A stretch of DNA of 18,743 nt, taken from the NCBI GenBank assembly GCA_030828265.1, contig JAURCW010000004.1:1-18743 (forward strand), written 5' to 3'. The stretch is from Burkholderiales bacterium. Its GTDB lineage: Bacteria > Pseudomonadota > Gammaproteobacteria > Burkholderiales > Burkholderiaceae_A. The notes under the pieces are model-generated. The model had not been told where the DNA came from, did no database searches, and saw nothing but the letters and a program-made list of their open reading frames with translations. Position 1 is the first letter of the stretch. Every line of letters starts with the position of its first letter. Below are positions 7,440 to 16,086 of the stretch, piece after piece. Made by a program: the position numbers and the translations under genes.

Positions 7440-9921
7440 GCTCGAAATCGACGGCAAGAAGGTTGAGGTGCCGGCAGGCAGCATGCTTATGGATGCGGCC
7501 CACAAGCTCGGGCTCTATGTGCCGCACTTCTGCTACCACAAGAAGCTCTCCATTGCGGCGAATTGCCGCATGTGCCTGGTTGAAGTTGAGAAGGCACCTA
7601 AGCCGTTGCCTGCCTGTGCAACGCCTGTTGCGGCAGGCATGAAGGTGTTCACAGCTTCTGAGAAGGCCAAGCTTGCCCAGCAGGGCGTAATGGAGTTCCT
7701 GCTGATCAACCACCCGCTTGACTGCCCCATCTGCGACCAGGGCGGGGAATGCCAATTGCAAGACCTGGCTGTGGGCTACGGTCCCTCAGCCTCGCATTAC
7801 AGCGAGGCTAAGCGGGTGGTCTTTCACAAGCCCATGGGCCCGCTTATTTCAGCGCAAGAAATGTCGCGGTGCATTCACTGCACACGCTGTGTTCGATTTG
7901 GCCAAGAAATTGCGGGGGTTATGGAGCTAGGAATGGCCCATCGTGGCGAGCATTCCGAGATCATGTCGTTTGTGGGTGGCGCGGTGCAAAGCGAACTGTC
8001 TGGCAACATGATTGATGTCTGCCCAGTGGGTGCTTTAACCAGCAAGCCTTTCCGCTACGCAGCCCGCACCTGGGAGCTTAGCCGTCGGCGCAGTATTAGC
8101 CCGCACGACGGTCTGGGCTCCAACCTAGTTGTTCAGTCCAAGGCAGGCAAGGTACTTCGCGTTGTGCCGCTTGAGAACGAGGCGGTAAATGAGTGCTGGA
8201 TCTCCGATCGTGATCGCTTCAGCTACGAGGCACTAAACAGCGATGACCGCCTTACCACCCCCATGGTGCGCGATGAGCGGGGCCAGTGGCGTGAGGCCGA
8301 CTGGCATGAGGCCCTTGAGAAAGCCGCCAGTATTTTGAAATCGGCCTCGGCTCGTGGTGCGAATCGTGTTCGTGCCCTTATGTCCCCCATGGTCACGGTG
8401 GAAGAGGCCCACTTGGCTTCCAAACTTATACGAGGGCTCAAGAGTCAGTCCATCGATTTTCGTGTTGCGCTCTCCGACCCGCAGTTCGATCAGGCGCTCT
8501 CGGGCTCGCTTGCCTTCGGTTTTCCTGTGGCCGAGTTTTCCTCGGCGCAGCGTGTTCTGCTCGTTGGCTCGCAACTGCGTGCCGAGCAGCCGCTTATCGC
8601 CCAGCGCATTCGCCAGGCCGTCCGCCAGGGGGCCCAGCTGGCAAGCCTTTCGGCCATGCACGATGCGCTCTTAATGCCCGTTCACGCTTCGGTGGCCATC
8701 CCTCCCTCGCACTGGGTGACGGCGCTTGAATCACTGGTTACCGGTCTCAGTCATAACCCCGCGCCGAAAGCCAGTAAGGCAAAGGGCTCAAAGGCCAAGG
8801 CGAAAGAGGTCGAGGCGGCAGACTCTAGCGCAGAGTCCTCTCAGATGCAGGCCTTGCATAGCTGGCTTTCGGCAAGCAACTTTTCCCAGTCGGGCGACGA
8901 AACACCTTCCTTTATTGTGGTTGTGGGGGAGCAGGCGGTTCGCCATCCAGAAGCGTCGCGTTTAATTGCGCTGGCTCAACAGCTCGCCCGGGCACGTGGT
9001 GGGAAGCTTGCAGTGCTTACGCCGGGGGCGAACTGGGTGGGTGCAAGCCTCGCAGGCGCATTGCCTCAGTCCAATGCCGGCGGTAAGTCGGCCGTGCATG
9101 CCTTTGAAGACCCCGCCTCGGCCTATCTTCTATGCCAGCTCGAGCCGGCACTCGATTGCTTTAATGGACCTGCTGTTGTTGCCGGACTAAAGTCGGGCCT
9201 CGGTGTTGTGGCCTTAACCAGCTATCGCTCTGCGGTGGATCAGGTGGCTGACGTTATGCTGCCCATGGCACCCTTTACTGAAACCTCTGGCAGCTTCGTC
9301 AATATGGAAGGCCGCCTGCAAAGCTTTGAGGCGGCTGTGCCTCCGGCGGGTCAGACGCGACCCGGCTGGAAAATTCTGCGTGTGCTGGGCAACATGCTTG
9401 ACCTTGAAGGCTTCGATCAGAACAGCTCCGATCAAGTGAGAGCCCAAGCCCTTGAGGGTTACGCGCCGCAGGCCAATGGTCTTCTTAACCTAGGCTGGAA
9501 CCTGGACGAATCCAAACTCGAGGCGCAGTCCCAGGCACCCCTTAGTCTTGGCCACGCCGAGCTCGAGCGGCTGCCCGATCTTCCTATTTACATGGTCGAT
9601 AGCATCGTCCGCCGCGCGGACAGCCTACGTCAAACCCAGCAGTCTGGGGCGCCGAAGGCCTGGCTGCATCCGGAAAAGCTCAAAGAACTGTCTTTGGTTC
9701 CTGGAATGTCTGCTAAGGTGCGGCAAGACGATTCTGAGGTGGTCCTTGAGCTCGCAAGTGACCCTCGTCTTGCCCTTGATGTCATTCGATTCAGCCTCGG
9801 GCATCCCACTCTTCAGGCCATTCATATTGGTTACGGGAAGGTCTTCATTAAGCCCGTCACCAAGGCCTCTCAGGGGCAGGCCTCGGCTGTAGGTAAGTCG
9901 CTTCTTAAGGAACCTTCGTAG
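7426..9921 (+). CDS. nuoG: NADH:quinone oxidoreductase subunit G
   Basis: NuoG (75 kDa/Nqo3) carries the electron chain from NuoF towards NuoI. The N-terminal ferredoxin domain has N1b ligands Cys36, Cys47, Cys50 and Cys64. His96, Cys100, Cys103 and Cys109 form the His-coordinated N5 site. Cys149, Cys152, Cys155 and Cys199 form N4. The rest is the degenerate molybdopterin-oxidoreductase-like domain. After residue 199 only Cys257 precedes the degenerate domain, so the CxxC-type ligands of cluster N7 seen in E. coli are missing, as in mitochondria-like enzymes. At 831 residues it is longer than the roughly 775 I recall for Burkholderia, partly because of a Lys/Ala/Ser-rich insert at 445-472. 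ATG 7426 (Met-Ala-Met) is preferred because GGTGAG at 7415-7420 is well placed; ATG 7432 is possible. Confidence 0.97.
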   Translation: MAMIELEIDGKKVEVPAGSMLMDAAHKLGLYVPHFCYHKKLSIAANCRMCLVEVEKAPKPLPACATPVAAGMKVFTASEKAKLAQQGVMEFLLINHPLDCPICDQGGECQLQDLAVGYGPSASHYSEAKRVVFHKPMGPLISAQEMSRCIHCTRCVRFGQEIAGVMELGMAHRGEHSEIMSFVGGAVQSELSGNMIDVCPVGALTSKPFRYAARTWELSRRRSISPHDGLGSNLVVQSKAGKVLRVVPLENEAVNECWISDRDRFSYEALNSDDRLTTPMVRDERGQWREADWHEALEKAASILKSASARGANRVRALMSPMVTVEEAHLASKLIRGLKSQSIDFRVALSDPQFDQALSGSLAFGFPVAEFSSAQRVLLVGSQLRAEQPLIAQRIRQAVRQGAQLASLSAMHDALLMPVHASVAIPPSHWVTALESLVTGLSHNPAPKASKAKGSKAKAKEVEAADSSAESSQMQALHSWLSASNFSQSGDETPSFIVVVGEQAVRHPEASRLIALAQQLARARGGKLAVLTPGANWVGASLAGALPQSNAGGKSAVHAFEDPASAYLLCQLEPALDCFNGPAVVAGLKSGLGVVALTSYRSAVDQVADVMLPMAPFTETSGSFVNMEGRLQSFEAAVPPAGQTRPGWKILRVLGNMLDLEGFDQNSSDQVRAQALEGYAPQANGLLNLGWNLDESKLEAQSQAPLSLGHAELERLPDLPIYMVDSIVRRADSLRQTQQSGAPKAWLHPEKLKELSLVPGMSAKVRQDDSEVVLELASDPRLALDVIRFSLGHPTLQAIHIGYGKVFIKPVTKASQGQASAVGKSLLKEPS
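8758..8841 (+). other. Low-complexity Lys/Ala/Ser linker coding segment within nuoG
   Basis: Residues 445-472 of NuoG contain six Lys, eight Ala and six Ser out of 28, first basic (repeated Lys-Ala units) and then acidic (Glu/Asp/Ser). The segment separates two folded stretches of the degenerate molybdopterin-like domain and looks like a surface loop insertion. The Lys-Ala units suggest expansion by slippage, though codons alternate between AAG, AAA and several Ala codons. Confidence 0.6.
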
Positions 9922-9924
9922 CCT

Positions 9925-11007
9925 ATGGGTGACTTCAGTTCCGAGTTTCTTGTCTCGCTTGAAACGCTCGGCCAGACCCATCTTGGGCTTGCCTGGCCGG
10001 TGGTCTACAACCTACTGAAGATCACGCTTATTGTGGTACCCATTCTTGCGGCCGTGGCCTACCTTACCTTGTGGGAGCGCAAGCTTATTGGCTGGATGCA
10101 CGTTCGCCTGGGCCCCAACCGGGTTGGCCCCCTGGGGTTGCTTCAGCCAATTGCCGACAGCCTTAAATTGCTCACCAAAGAAATTATCTTGCCCACACAG
10201 GCCAGCAAGGGTCTCTACTTGCTTGCCCCAGTGATGACTATCATGCCGGCATTGGCGGCCTGGGCCGTCATTCCTTTTGGACCCGATGTGGTGCTTGCCA
10301 ACATTAATGCGGGGCTTCTCTTCTTGTTGGCCATTACCTCGCTGGAAGTTTACGGCGTCATTCTTGCGGGCTGGGCCTCCAATTCCAAGTACGCGTTTCT
10401 CGCCGCTATGCGCGCCTCGGCCCAGATGGTGTCCTATGAGCTTGCCATTGGCTTTGCCATGGTGGTGGTGCTTATGGTTTCTGGAAGTCTGAACCTTACA
10501 GAGATCGTTCTGGGCCAGCAAAAGGGGCAGTTCCACGAGGCTGGCCTTAACTTCTTGTCCTGGAACTGGCTGCCCTTGCTTCCCATTTTCGTGGTCTATT
10601 TCATCTCCACAGTTGCTGAAACCAACCGACATCCCTTCGATGTTGTGGAGGGTGAATCGGAGATTGTTGCAGGCCACATGGTGGAGTACTCAGGCATGTC
10701 CTTTGCCATCTTCTTCTTGGCCGAGTACGCCAACATGATTCTTCTTTCCATGCTGGCGGCCATCATGTTCCTTGGCGGCTGGGATGCACCCTTGGCCGAG
10801 CTCGCCTTTATTCCCGGCTGGATCTGGCTAGGCCTCAAAACTTTCCTCGTTGTCAGCATGTTTATCTGGCTGCGCGCCTCCTTCCCACGCTACCGTTACG
10901 ACCAGATCATGCGCCTTGGTTGGAAGATCTTTATTCCCGTTACGCTCGTCTGGCTTGTTGTCATTGGTATATGGATGCAGACGCCATGGTCCATCTGGGG
11001 CAACTAG
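9925..11007 (+). CDS. nuoH: NADH:quinone oxidoreductase subunit H
   Basis: NuoH (ND1) is the membrane subunit that closes the quinone channel and couples quinone chemistry to the proton-pumping arm. The 360-residue protein has about eight to nine membrane helices. It includes the quinone-entrance signature [19 protein letters not shown] (about 51-69), the charged loop [20 protein letters not shown] (231-250) with its conserved acidic residues, and [20 protein letters not shown] after it. The ATG at 9925 lies three bases after the nuoG stop, with AAGGAA at 9907-9912 upstream. The gap to nuoI is 13 bases. Length and motifs match betaproteobacterial relatives; nothing odd was seen. Confidence 0.98.
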   Translation: MGDFSSEFLVSLETLGQTHLGLAWPVVYNLLKITLIVVPILAAVAYLTLWERKLIGWMHVRLGPNRVGPLGLLQPIADSLKLLTKEIILPTQASKGLYLLAPVMTIMPALAAWAVIPFGPDVVLANINAGLLFLLAITSLEVYGVILAGWASNSKYAFLAAMRASAQMVSYELAIGFAMVVVLMVSGSLNLTEIVLGQQKGQFHEAGLNFLSWNWLPLLPIFVVYFISTVAETNRHPFDVVEGESEIVAGHMVEYSGMSFAIFFLAEYANMILLSMLAAIMFLGGWDAPLAELAFIPGWIWLGLKTFLVVSMFIWLRASFPRYRYDQIMRLGWKIFIPVTLVWLVVIGIWMQTPWSIWGN

Positions 11008-11020
11008 AGTTAGGCACGCC

Positions 11021-11509
11021 ATGAAACCCATTGTTCAGTTCTTCAAGTCATTCATGCTGGTTGAGATGCTCAAGGGCCTGTCGGTGACAGGGCGTAACCT
11101 TTTTGCTCGAAAAATCACCATTCAATACCCGGAAGAGAAGACACCTATGTCGCCTCGTTTTCGGGGTCTGCACGCCCTGCGTCGTTATCCCAATGGTGAG
11201 GAGCGCTGTATTGCCTGCAAGCTTTGCGAAGCGGTCTGCCCGGCCAAGGCCATAACCATTGAGTCCGAGCAGCGCGAGGACGGCACCCGTCGAACCACGC
11301 GTTACGACATCGACCTTACAAAGTGCATCTTCTGTGGTTTTTGCGAAGAGAGCTGTCCCGTGGATTCCATTGTTGAAACCAATATTCACGAGTACCACGG
11401 CGAGAAGCGCGGTGACCTTTACTTCACCAAAGACATGCTCTTAGCGGTGGGAGATCGTTACGAGGAAGAAATCGCACGCGACCGAGCCAAGGATGCACCG
11501 TACCGATAA
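11021..11509 (+). CDS. nuoI: NADH:quinone oxidoreductase subunit I (clusters N6a, N6b)
   Basis: NuoI (TYKY/Nqo9) carries two [4Fe-4S] clusters, N6a and N6b, linking NuoG to N2 in NuoB. The 162-residue protein has two ferredoxin-type motifs: Cys63, 66, 69, 73 in [12 protein letters not shown] and Cys102, 105, 108, 112 in [12 protein letters not shown]. An N-terminal amphipathic helix (about 5-25) sits on the membrane in this family. The reading frame extends 57 codons upstream, but that part is a shadow of nuoH. The ATG at 11021 gives the typical length and has a short TTAGG six bases before it. A 33-base gap to nuoJ follows. Confidence 0.98.
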   Translation: MKPIVQFFKSFMLVEMLKGLSVTGRNLFARKITIQYPEEKTPMSPRFRGLHALRRYPNGEERCIACKLCEAVCPAKAITIESEQREDGTRRTTRYDIDLTKCIFCGFCEESCPVDSIVETNIHEYHGEKRGDLYFTKDMLLAVGDRYEEEIARDRAKDAPYR

Positions 11510-11542
11510 AGCCCGGCGCCATTACAAAAACATATAACAAAA

Positions 11543-12274
11543 ATGTCTATTAACGACTTCCTTTTCTACAGCTTCGCGGCCATTTTGGTGTTCGCGGCTC
11601 TACGCGTTATTACGGCCCGTAACCCTGTGCATGCCGCCTTGTATCTCGTGCTCTCCTTTTTTAGTGCGGCTTCCATTTGGCTGCTTTTAGAGGCCGAGTT
11701 TCTCGCCATTACGCTCGTGCTGGTGTATGTGGGCGCTGTCATGGTTTTATTTCTGTTCGTCGTCATGATGATCGACCTTGATCTCGACCGACTGCGGCAG
11801 GGCTTCTGGTCAAACCTAAAAGTGGCCTTGCCGGTTGGCCTACTTATTATTTTTGAAATGACGGCCGTCTTGCTGCGTAGCTTCAAAATGCCACAGAAGG
11901 CTGCCCCCGAGATGCACGAGGGGCTAAGCAACACCGAGGCTCTTGGGCGGGTTCTTTACACTGACTATTTCATCGCCTTTCAAGTTGCAGCCGTCTTGTT
12001 GCTTTTGGCCATGGTGGCAGCCATCGCCCTTACCCTGCGCCGACGCAAGGATGTTAAGGGGCAAGACCCCAGTAAGCAGGTGCGTGTAACCGCTGCCGAG
12101 CGGCTGCGATTTGCTCAGTTCAAGCCCGGCGCCAGTCTTCCTGCGGTAAGCGACTCGGGCCCATCAGCCAGTCTTCCATCGGCACCTGGCTCGTCAGAGG
12201 CCTCGCAGGCTAGCGCAGCAGGCCCAGGTCCAAGCGCGGCAGCCGGCGGTTCCAACTCCCAGGGGAAGCCATGA
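11543..12274 (+). CDS. nuoJ: NADH:quinone oxidoreductase subunit J
   Basis: NuoJ (ND6) is a membrane-arm subunit near the junction of NuoH and NuoK. Its third helix undergoes a helix-to-bulge switch in the family. Five hydrophobic helices are visible (about 6-22, 29-49, 53-76, 94-112, 143-165), with the glycine-containing [16 protein letters not shown] segment (61-76). The conserved part ends at about residue 193. A further 50 residues form a disordered tail in which 40 of 50 are Ser, Ala, Gly or Pro. At 243 residues it is longer than the roughly 210-220 usual in relatives. The start at 11543 follows an A-rich leader without a clear Shine-Dalgarno site. The stop overlaps the nuoK start (ATGA). 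Confidence 0.97.
   Translation: MSINDFLFYSFAAILVFAALRVITARNPVHAALYLVLSFFSAASIWLLLEAEFLAITLVLVYVGAVMVLFLFVVMMIDLDLDRLRQGFWSNLKVALPVGLLIIFEMTAVLLRSFKMPQKAAPEMHEGLSNTEALGRVLYTDYFIAFQVAAVLLLLAMVAAIALTLRRRKDVKGQDPSKQVRVTAAERLRFAQFKPGASLPAVSDSGPSASLPSAPGSSEASQASAAGPGPSAAAGGSNSQGKP
12122..12271 (+). other. Low-complexity Ser/Ala/Gly/Pro tail coding segment of nuoJ
   Basis: Codons 194-243 of nuoJ encode a proline- and serine-rich tail without charged clusters or hydrophobic helix, following the last membrane helix and a basic stretch (about 166-189). It contains short imperfect repeats of the type GPSAS and PGSS. It ends in the nuoK ribosome binding site AGGGGA (12261-12266), so the 3' part of the tail also serves as translation signal for nuoK. 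Confidence 0.6.
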
Positions 12275-12576
12275 TTACGCTTGCTCACTACCTCATTCTG
12301 GGCGCCATTCTGTTTGCCATTAGCGTGGTTGGCATCTTCATGAACCGCAAGAACCTGATTGTTCTGCTCATGGCCATTGAGCTCATGCTGCTTGCGGTCA
12401 ATATTAACTTTATTGCCTTTTCACATTTTTCTGGCGATCTGGCCGGTCAGGTGTTTGTCTTCTTCATTCTCACAGTTGCGGCAGCCGAGTCTGCCATTGG
12501 CCTTGCCATTCTTGTTGTGCTTTTTCGCAGTCTTAAGACCGTGGAAGTTGAGCGGCTTGATCAGTTAAAGGGTTAG
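12271..12576 (+). CDS. nuoK: NADH:quinone oxidoreductase subunit K
   Basis: NuoK (ND4L) is a small membrane subunit forming part of the E-channel and first proton path of complex I. The 101-residue protein has three membrane helices (about 2-24, 28-51, 58-86). The two essential buried glutamates are present: Glu37 in [13 protein letters not shown] and Glu73 in [11 protein letters not shown], matching Glu36 and Glu72 of E. coli. The ATG overlaps the nuoJ TGA, with AGGGGA at 12261-12266 as binding site. Of its 12 isoleucine codons, 11 are ATT. nuoL begins four bases after the stop. Confidence 0.98.
   Translation: MITLAHYLILGAILFAISVVGIFMNRKNLIVLLMAIELMLLAVNINFIAFSHFSGDLAGQVFVFFILTVAAAESAIGLAILVVLFRSLKTVEVERLDQLKG
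12567..12572 (+). promoter_or_regulatory. Ribosome binding site supporting the TTG start of nuoL
   Basis: AAAGGG at the end of nuoK lies eight bases before TTG at 12581. Together with family homology starting at this codon (KTVYLLIVLLPLFGAL), it supports a non-ATG start. Confidence 0.55.
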
Positions 12577-12580
12577 TTTT

Positions 12581-14545
12581 TTGAAAACGGTCTACCTCCT
12601 CATCGTCCTTCTGCCGCTTTTCGGTGCCCTAGCGGCGGGCTTTTTAGGGCGTGCCCTCGGACGAGTCAATAGCCATCGTGTGGCCATTGCGGGTGTGGCC
12701 TTGTCTTGTGGGCTGTCCTTTGTGGTTCTCTTCGATGCCCTTTCAGGAACTGTGTTTAACGAGACTATTTACACATGGGCAACCATAGGGGGCTTAAGGT
12801 TCGAGGTAGGCTTTCTTGTTGATACCCTAACTGCAACCATGATGGTGGTGGTGACCAGCGTGTCATTGGCCGTGCACGTTTACACCATTGGCTATATGGA
12901 AGAAGACGAGGGCTATCAACGGTTCTTTAGCTACATCTCGCTCTTTACCTTCAGCATGCTCATGCTCGTCATGAGCAACAACTTCCTGCAGCTCTTTTTC
13001 GGCTGGGAGGCGGTTGGCTTGGTGTCCTACCTTCTTATTGGCTTTTGGTACAAAAAGCCCACGGCCATTCATGCCAACCTAAAGGCCTTCCTGGTTAACC
13101 GGGTCGGTGACTTTGGCTTCCTTTTGGGTATTGGGCTCTTACTGGCCTATGCAGGCAGCCTTAATTACGCGGAAGTGTTTGCCCAGTCCAACAGCCTCGT
13201 GGGTCAGACCATTAGCCTCGTTCCGGGCAGCGAGGTCTCCCTATTAACGGTTGCCTGCATATGCTTGTTTATTGGTGCCATGGGTAAGTCGGCCCAGTTC
13301 CCCTTGCATGTCTGGTTGCCCGATTCCATGGAGGGGCCCACGCCCATATCGGCCCTTATTCATGCGGCCACCATGGTGACCGCAGGTATTTTTATGGTGG
13401 CACGTATGTCGCCACTTTTTGAACTTAGCGACACCGCACTTAGCTTCGTGATGATTATTGGTGCCATTACCGCGCTCTTCATGGGCTTTCTTGGCATTGT
13501 TCAAAACGACATCAAGCGGGTGGTGGCCTATTCAACCTTGTCGCAGCTTGGCTACATGACCGTTGCTCTGGGTGCCTCGGCGTATTCCGTGGCGATTTTC
13601 CATTTGGTCACCCATGCCTTTTTCAAGGCGCTGCTTTTCTTGGCAGCGGGCTCGGTCATTATTGGAATGCATCACGAGCAAGACATGCGCAAGATGGGTG
13701 GGCTTTGGCGTCACATGCCCATTACCTACGCGGTCTCCTTACTCGGTTCCTTGGCGCTTATCGGCATGCCTTTTTTCTCGGGCTTTTATTCAAAGGACAT
13801 GATTATTGAAGCAGTCAAGTTCTCTAGCCAAGGACCGGCCGCTGTGGTCTACCCCATGCTGCTTTTAGGTGTCTTTGTAACGGCTTTCTACAGCTTCCGT
13901 ATGTTCTTCTTGGTCTTCCACGGCACACCGCGCTGGTCGGCCCAGGAGCATCACCCTCATGAGTCGCCTTGGGTGGTTACAGGTCCACTCATCGCCTTAG
14001 CCGTACCCTCGGTATTGCTGGGCATCTTCATGATTGGTCCCTTTGTCTTTGGCGAGGTGCTTACCGGCCCCATAACAGTCTTACCCAGCCATACGTCTAT
14101 GCAGGGACTGCGAGAGCTTTTTAACGGTGCCCTGGGGCTTACCCTGCACAGCCTTCAAACACCTGCCTTTTGGCTCATGCTTGCTGGCGTGCTTGCCGCC
14201 TACATTTTTTATGTTGCGCGCACGCAGTGGCCCGCAGCCATTCAGAAGTCCTTCGGCTGGCTGCACACCCTGTGGATGGAAAAGTATTACCTCGATAGGT
14301 TTAACTTGTGGTTTTTTGCGGGCGGTGCTCGAAGCTTGGGCTCCTCGCTATGGGCCAAAGCTGACCAGGGGGTGATTGACGGCTTTTTTGTCAATGGTTC
14401 GGCGCGCCTTGTCGCCTCGGTAGCGGCTGTCTTGCGGCTTGGCCAAACGGGCTTTTTATATCACTACGCCATTGCCATGATTCTTGGCGTTGCGCTTCTT
14501 CTGTGGTGGTTCGCACCTTTGGCTTTGAACGGCACAGCGGGCTAA
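12581..14545 (+). CDS. nuoL: NADH:quinone oxidoreductase subunit L
   Basis: NuoL (ND5) is the distal antiporter-like proton-pumping subunit, with the long lateral helix along the membrane arm. The 654-residue protein has about 16 membrane segments. Key channel residues are in place: Glu143 in GWEAVGLVSYLL, Asp177 in RVGDFGF, Lys236 in GAMGKSAQFPLHVWLPDSME, His261 in ALIHAATMVTAG, His341, His345 and Lys349 in HLVTHAFFKA, and Lys405-Asp406 in GFYSKD. The predicted start is TTG at 12581; family homology begins immediately and no in-frame ATG precedes the conserved region, so a rare start codon may lower its translation. The last about 100 residues hold the lateral helix and final transmembrane anchor. 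nuoM follows after nine bases. Confidence 0.97.
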   Translation: MKTVYLLIVLLPLFGALAAGFLGRALGRVNSHRVAIAGVALSCGLSFVVLFDALSGTVFNETIYTWATIGGLRFEVGFLVDTLTATMMVVVTSVSLAVHVYTIGYMEEDEGYQRFFSYISLFTFSMLMLVMSNNFLQLFFGWEAVGLVSYLLIGFWYKKPTAIHANLKAFLVNRVGDFGFLLGIGLLLAYAGSLNYAEVFAQSNSLVGQTISLVPGSEVSLLTVACICLFIGAMGKSAQFPLHVWLPDSMEGPTPISALIHAATMVTAGIFMVARMSPLFELSDTALSFVMIIGAITALFMGFLGIVQNDIKRVVAYSTLSQLGYMTVALGASAYSVAIFHLVTHAFFKALLFLAAGSVIIGMHHEQDMRKMGGLWRHMPITYAVSLLGSLALIGMPFFSGFYSKDMIIEAVKFSSQGPAAVVYPMLLLGVFVTAFYSFRMFFLVFHGTPRWSAQEHHPHESPWVVTGPLIALAVPSVLLGIFMIGPFVFGEVLTGPITVLPSHTSMQGLRELFNGALGLTLHSLQTPAFWLMLAGVLAAYIFYVARTQWPAAIQKSFGWLHTLWMEKYYLDRFNLWFFAGGARSLGSSLWAKADQGVIDGFFVNGSARLVASVAAVLRLGQTGFLYHYAIAMILGVALLLWWFAPLALNGTAG

Positions 14546-14554
14546 GGGGCAAGC

Positions 14555-16084
14555 ATGACAACGCAGACACTCCCCATGCTACTACCTGCCTCGATTCCTT
14601 GGCTTAGCCTTGCCATATGGCTGCCTATCCTATTGGGCTTCTTCATCGCACTGGCGGGTTCGGGGGCTAGCCCTCTTCTTAACCAGAAGCAGGTGCGTCA
14701 GGCCTCGCTGGCCGCGGCTGTTCTTAGCTTCTTAGTCACCATCCCTGTCTTAGTGGGCTTTATTCCGAGCTTTGAGGGCTTTCAGTTTGTTGAACAGGTG
14801 GCCTGGATTGAGCGATTTCAAATTCAGTACTTCCTTGGCGTGGACGGCATCTCGCTATGGTTTGTCCCTCTTACAGCGCTTATTACCATTGTGGTCGTTG
14901 CCGCGGGCTGGGAGGTTATTGAAGATCGACAGGCCCAGTACATGGGCAGCTTCCTGATTCTTTCGGGTCTGATGGTTGGCGTTTTCGCCGCGCTGGACGG
15001 TATTTTGTTCTACGTCTTCTTCGAGGCCACACTTATTCCCATGTACCTTATTGTCGGAATCTGGGGTGGGGCGCGCCGTGTGTACGCGGCCTTTAAGTTC
15101 TTCCTTTACACCTTATTGGGCTCCTTGCTAACGCTTGTCGCCATTCTGTACCTCTATGCCAAGTCGGGCAGTTTTTCCATTCTTGCCTGGCATCTTTTGC
15201 CCCTTGGTCTGAACGAGCAGATCTTTATTTTCATCGCCTTCCTTGCGGCCTTTGCGGTGAAGGTGCCCATGTGGCCTGTGCACACCTGGCTGCCCGATGC
15301 CCACGTGGAAGCGCCAACGGGCGGTTCGGTGGTGCTTGCTGCCATCATGCTTAAGCTTGGTGCCTACGGCTTTTTAAGGCTCTCGCTTCCTATTGCACCC
15401 GATGCATCGCTTGAGCTTGCCGATCTCATGGTTGGCTTGTCTTTAGTTGCCGTGGTCTACATTGGCTTTGTGGCCCTTGTTCAAGAAGACATGAAAAAGC
15501 TCGTGGCCTACTCGTCGGTGGCTCACATGGGCTTTGTAACCCTCGGCTTCTTTTTGTTTTCACCCCTGGGGGTTCAGGGTGGCATTGTGCAAATGATCTC
15601 CCATGGCTTTGTGTCGGGCGCCATGTTCCTTTGCATTGGCGTGCTCTACGACCGCATGCACAGCCGGCAAATTGCCGATTACGGTGGCGTGGTGAATCGC
15701 ATGCCCAAGTTTGCGGCCCTCTTTGTACTGTTTGCCATGGCCAATGCAGGACTGCCTGCAACCAGTGGCTTTGTGGGTGAGTTCATGGTTATTCTTGCTG
15801 CTATTAAGGTGAACTTCTGGGTGGGCCTGCTTGCGGCAACCACACTTATTCTTGGGGCGGCCTACTCGCTGTGGATGATTAAGCGTGTTGTCTTTGGCGA
15901 TGTGGCTAACGATCATGTGAATGAGCTTAAAGATCTCAATCAGCGCGAGTTCATTCTTCTTATGGGTTTTGCCGCCTTTGTTTTGTTTATGGGTATCTGG
16001 CCTGCTGTTTTTACTGACCCCATGACAGTGTCGGTCGATAGCCTTCTGCGGCATGTCGCTCAGTCCAAGCTTCCGGTGAACTAG
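14555..16084 (+). CDS. nuoM: NADH:quinone oxidoreductase subunit M
   Basis: NuoM (ND4) is the middle antiporter-like proton pump of complex I. The 509-residue, roughly 14-helix protein carries the expected charged chain: Glu157 in FFEATLIPMYLIVGIWGG, Lys236 in AFAVKVPMWPVHTWLPDAH, Lys267 in IMLKLGAYGF, His324 in SVAHMGF, His350 in MISHGF and Glu409 in GFVGEFMV. These fit the positions of the E. coli enzyme, mostly with an offset of two. The ATG at 14555 is preceded by AAGGGG across the nuoL stop codon. A second Met at residue 8 is less likely. nuoN starts two bases after the stop. Nothing unusual was seen. Confidence 0.98.
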   Translation: MTTQTLPMLLPASIPWLSLAIWLPILLGFFIALAGSGASPLLNQKQVRQASLAAAVLSFLVTIPVLVGFIPSFEGFQFVEQVAWIERFQIQYFLGVDGISLWFVPLTALITIVVVAAGWEVIEDRQAQYMGSFLILSGLMVGVFAALDGILFYVFFEATLIPMYLIVGIWGGARRVYAAFKFFLYTLLGSLLTLVAILYLYAKSGSFSILAWHLLPLGLNEQIFIFIAFLAAFAVKVPMWPVHTWLPDAHVEAPTGGSVVLAAIMLKLGAYGFLRLSLPIAPDASLELADLMVGLSLVAVVYIGFVALVQEDMKKLVAYSSVAHMGFVTLGFFLFSPLGVQGGIVQMISHGFVSGAMFLCIGVLYDRMHSRQIADYGGVVNRMPKFAALFVLFAMANAGLPATSGFVGEFMVILAAIKVNFWVGLLAATTLILGAAYSLWMIKRVVFGDVANDHVNELKDLNQREFILLMGFAAFVLFMGIWPAVFTDPMTVSVDSLLRHVAQSKLPVN

Positions 16085-16086
16085 CC

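Noticed and set aside
10012..10677. A 221-codon open frame on the minus strand opposite nuoH
   Set aside because: It is fully antisense to a strongly conserved gene, encodes a His/Asn/Gly-rich sequence with no family features, and is explained by the codon bias of the plus strand.
10850..11020. Upstream extension of the nuoI frame within nuoH
   Set aside because: It lies in the conserved NuoH C-terminus read in another frame; ATG 11021 gives the standard NuoI length.
11533..11538. TATAAC as a promoter -10 box before nuoJ
   Set aside because: No -35-like element at the right distance; the upstream bases are GC-rich end of nuoI. Kept only as a low-interest observation.
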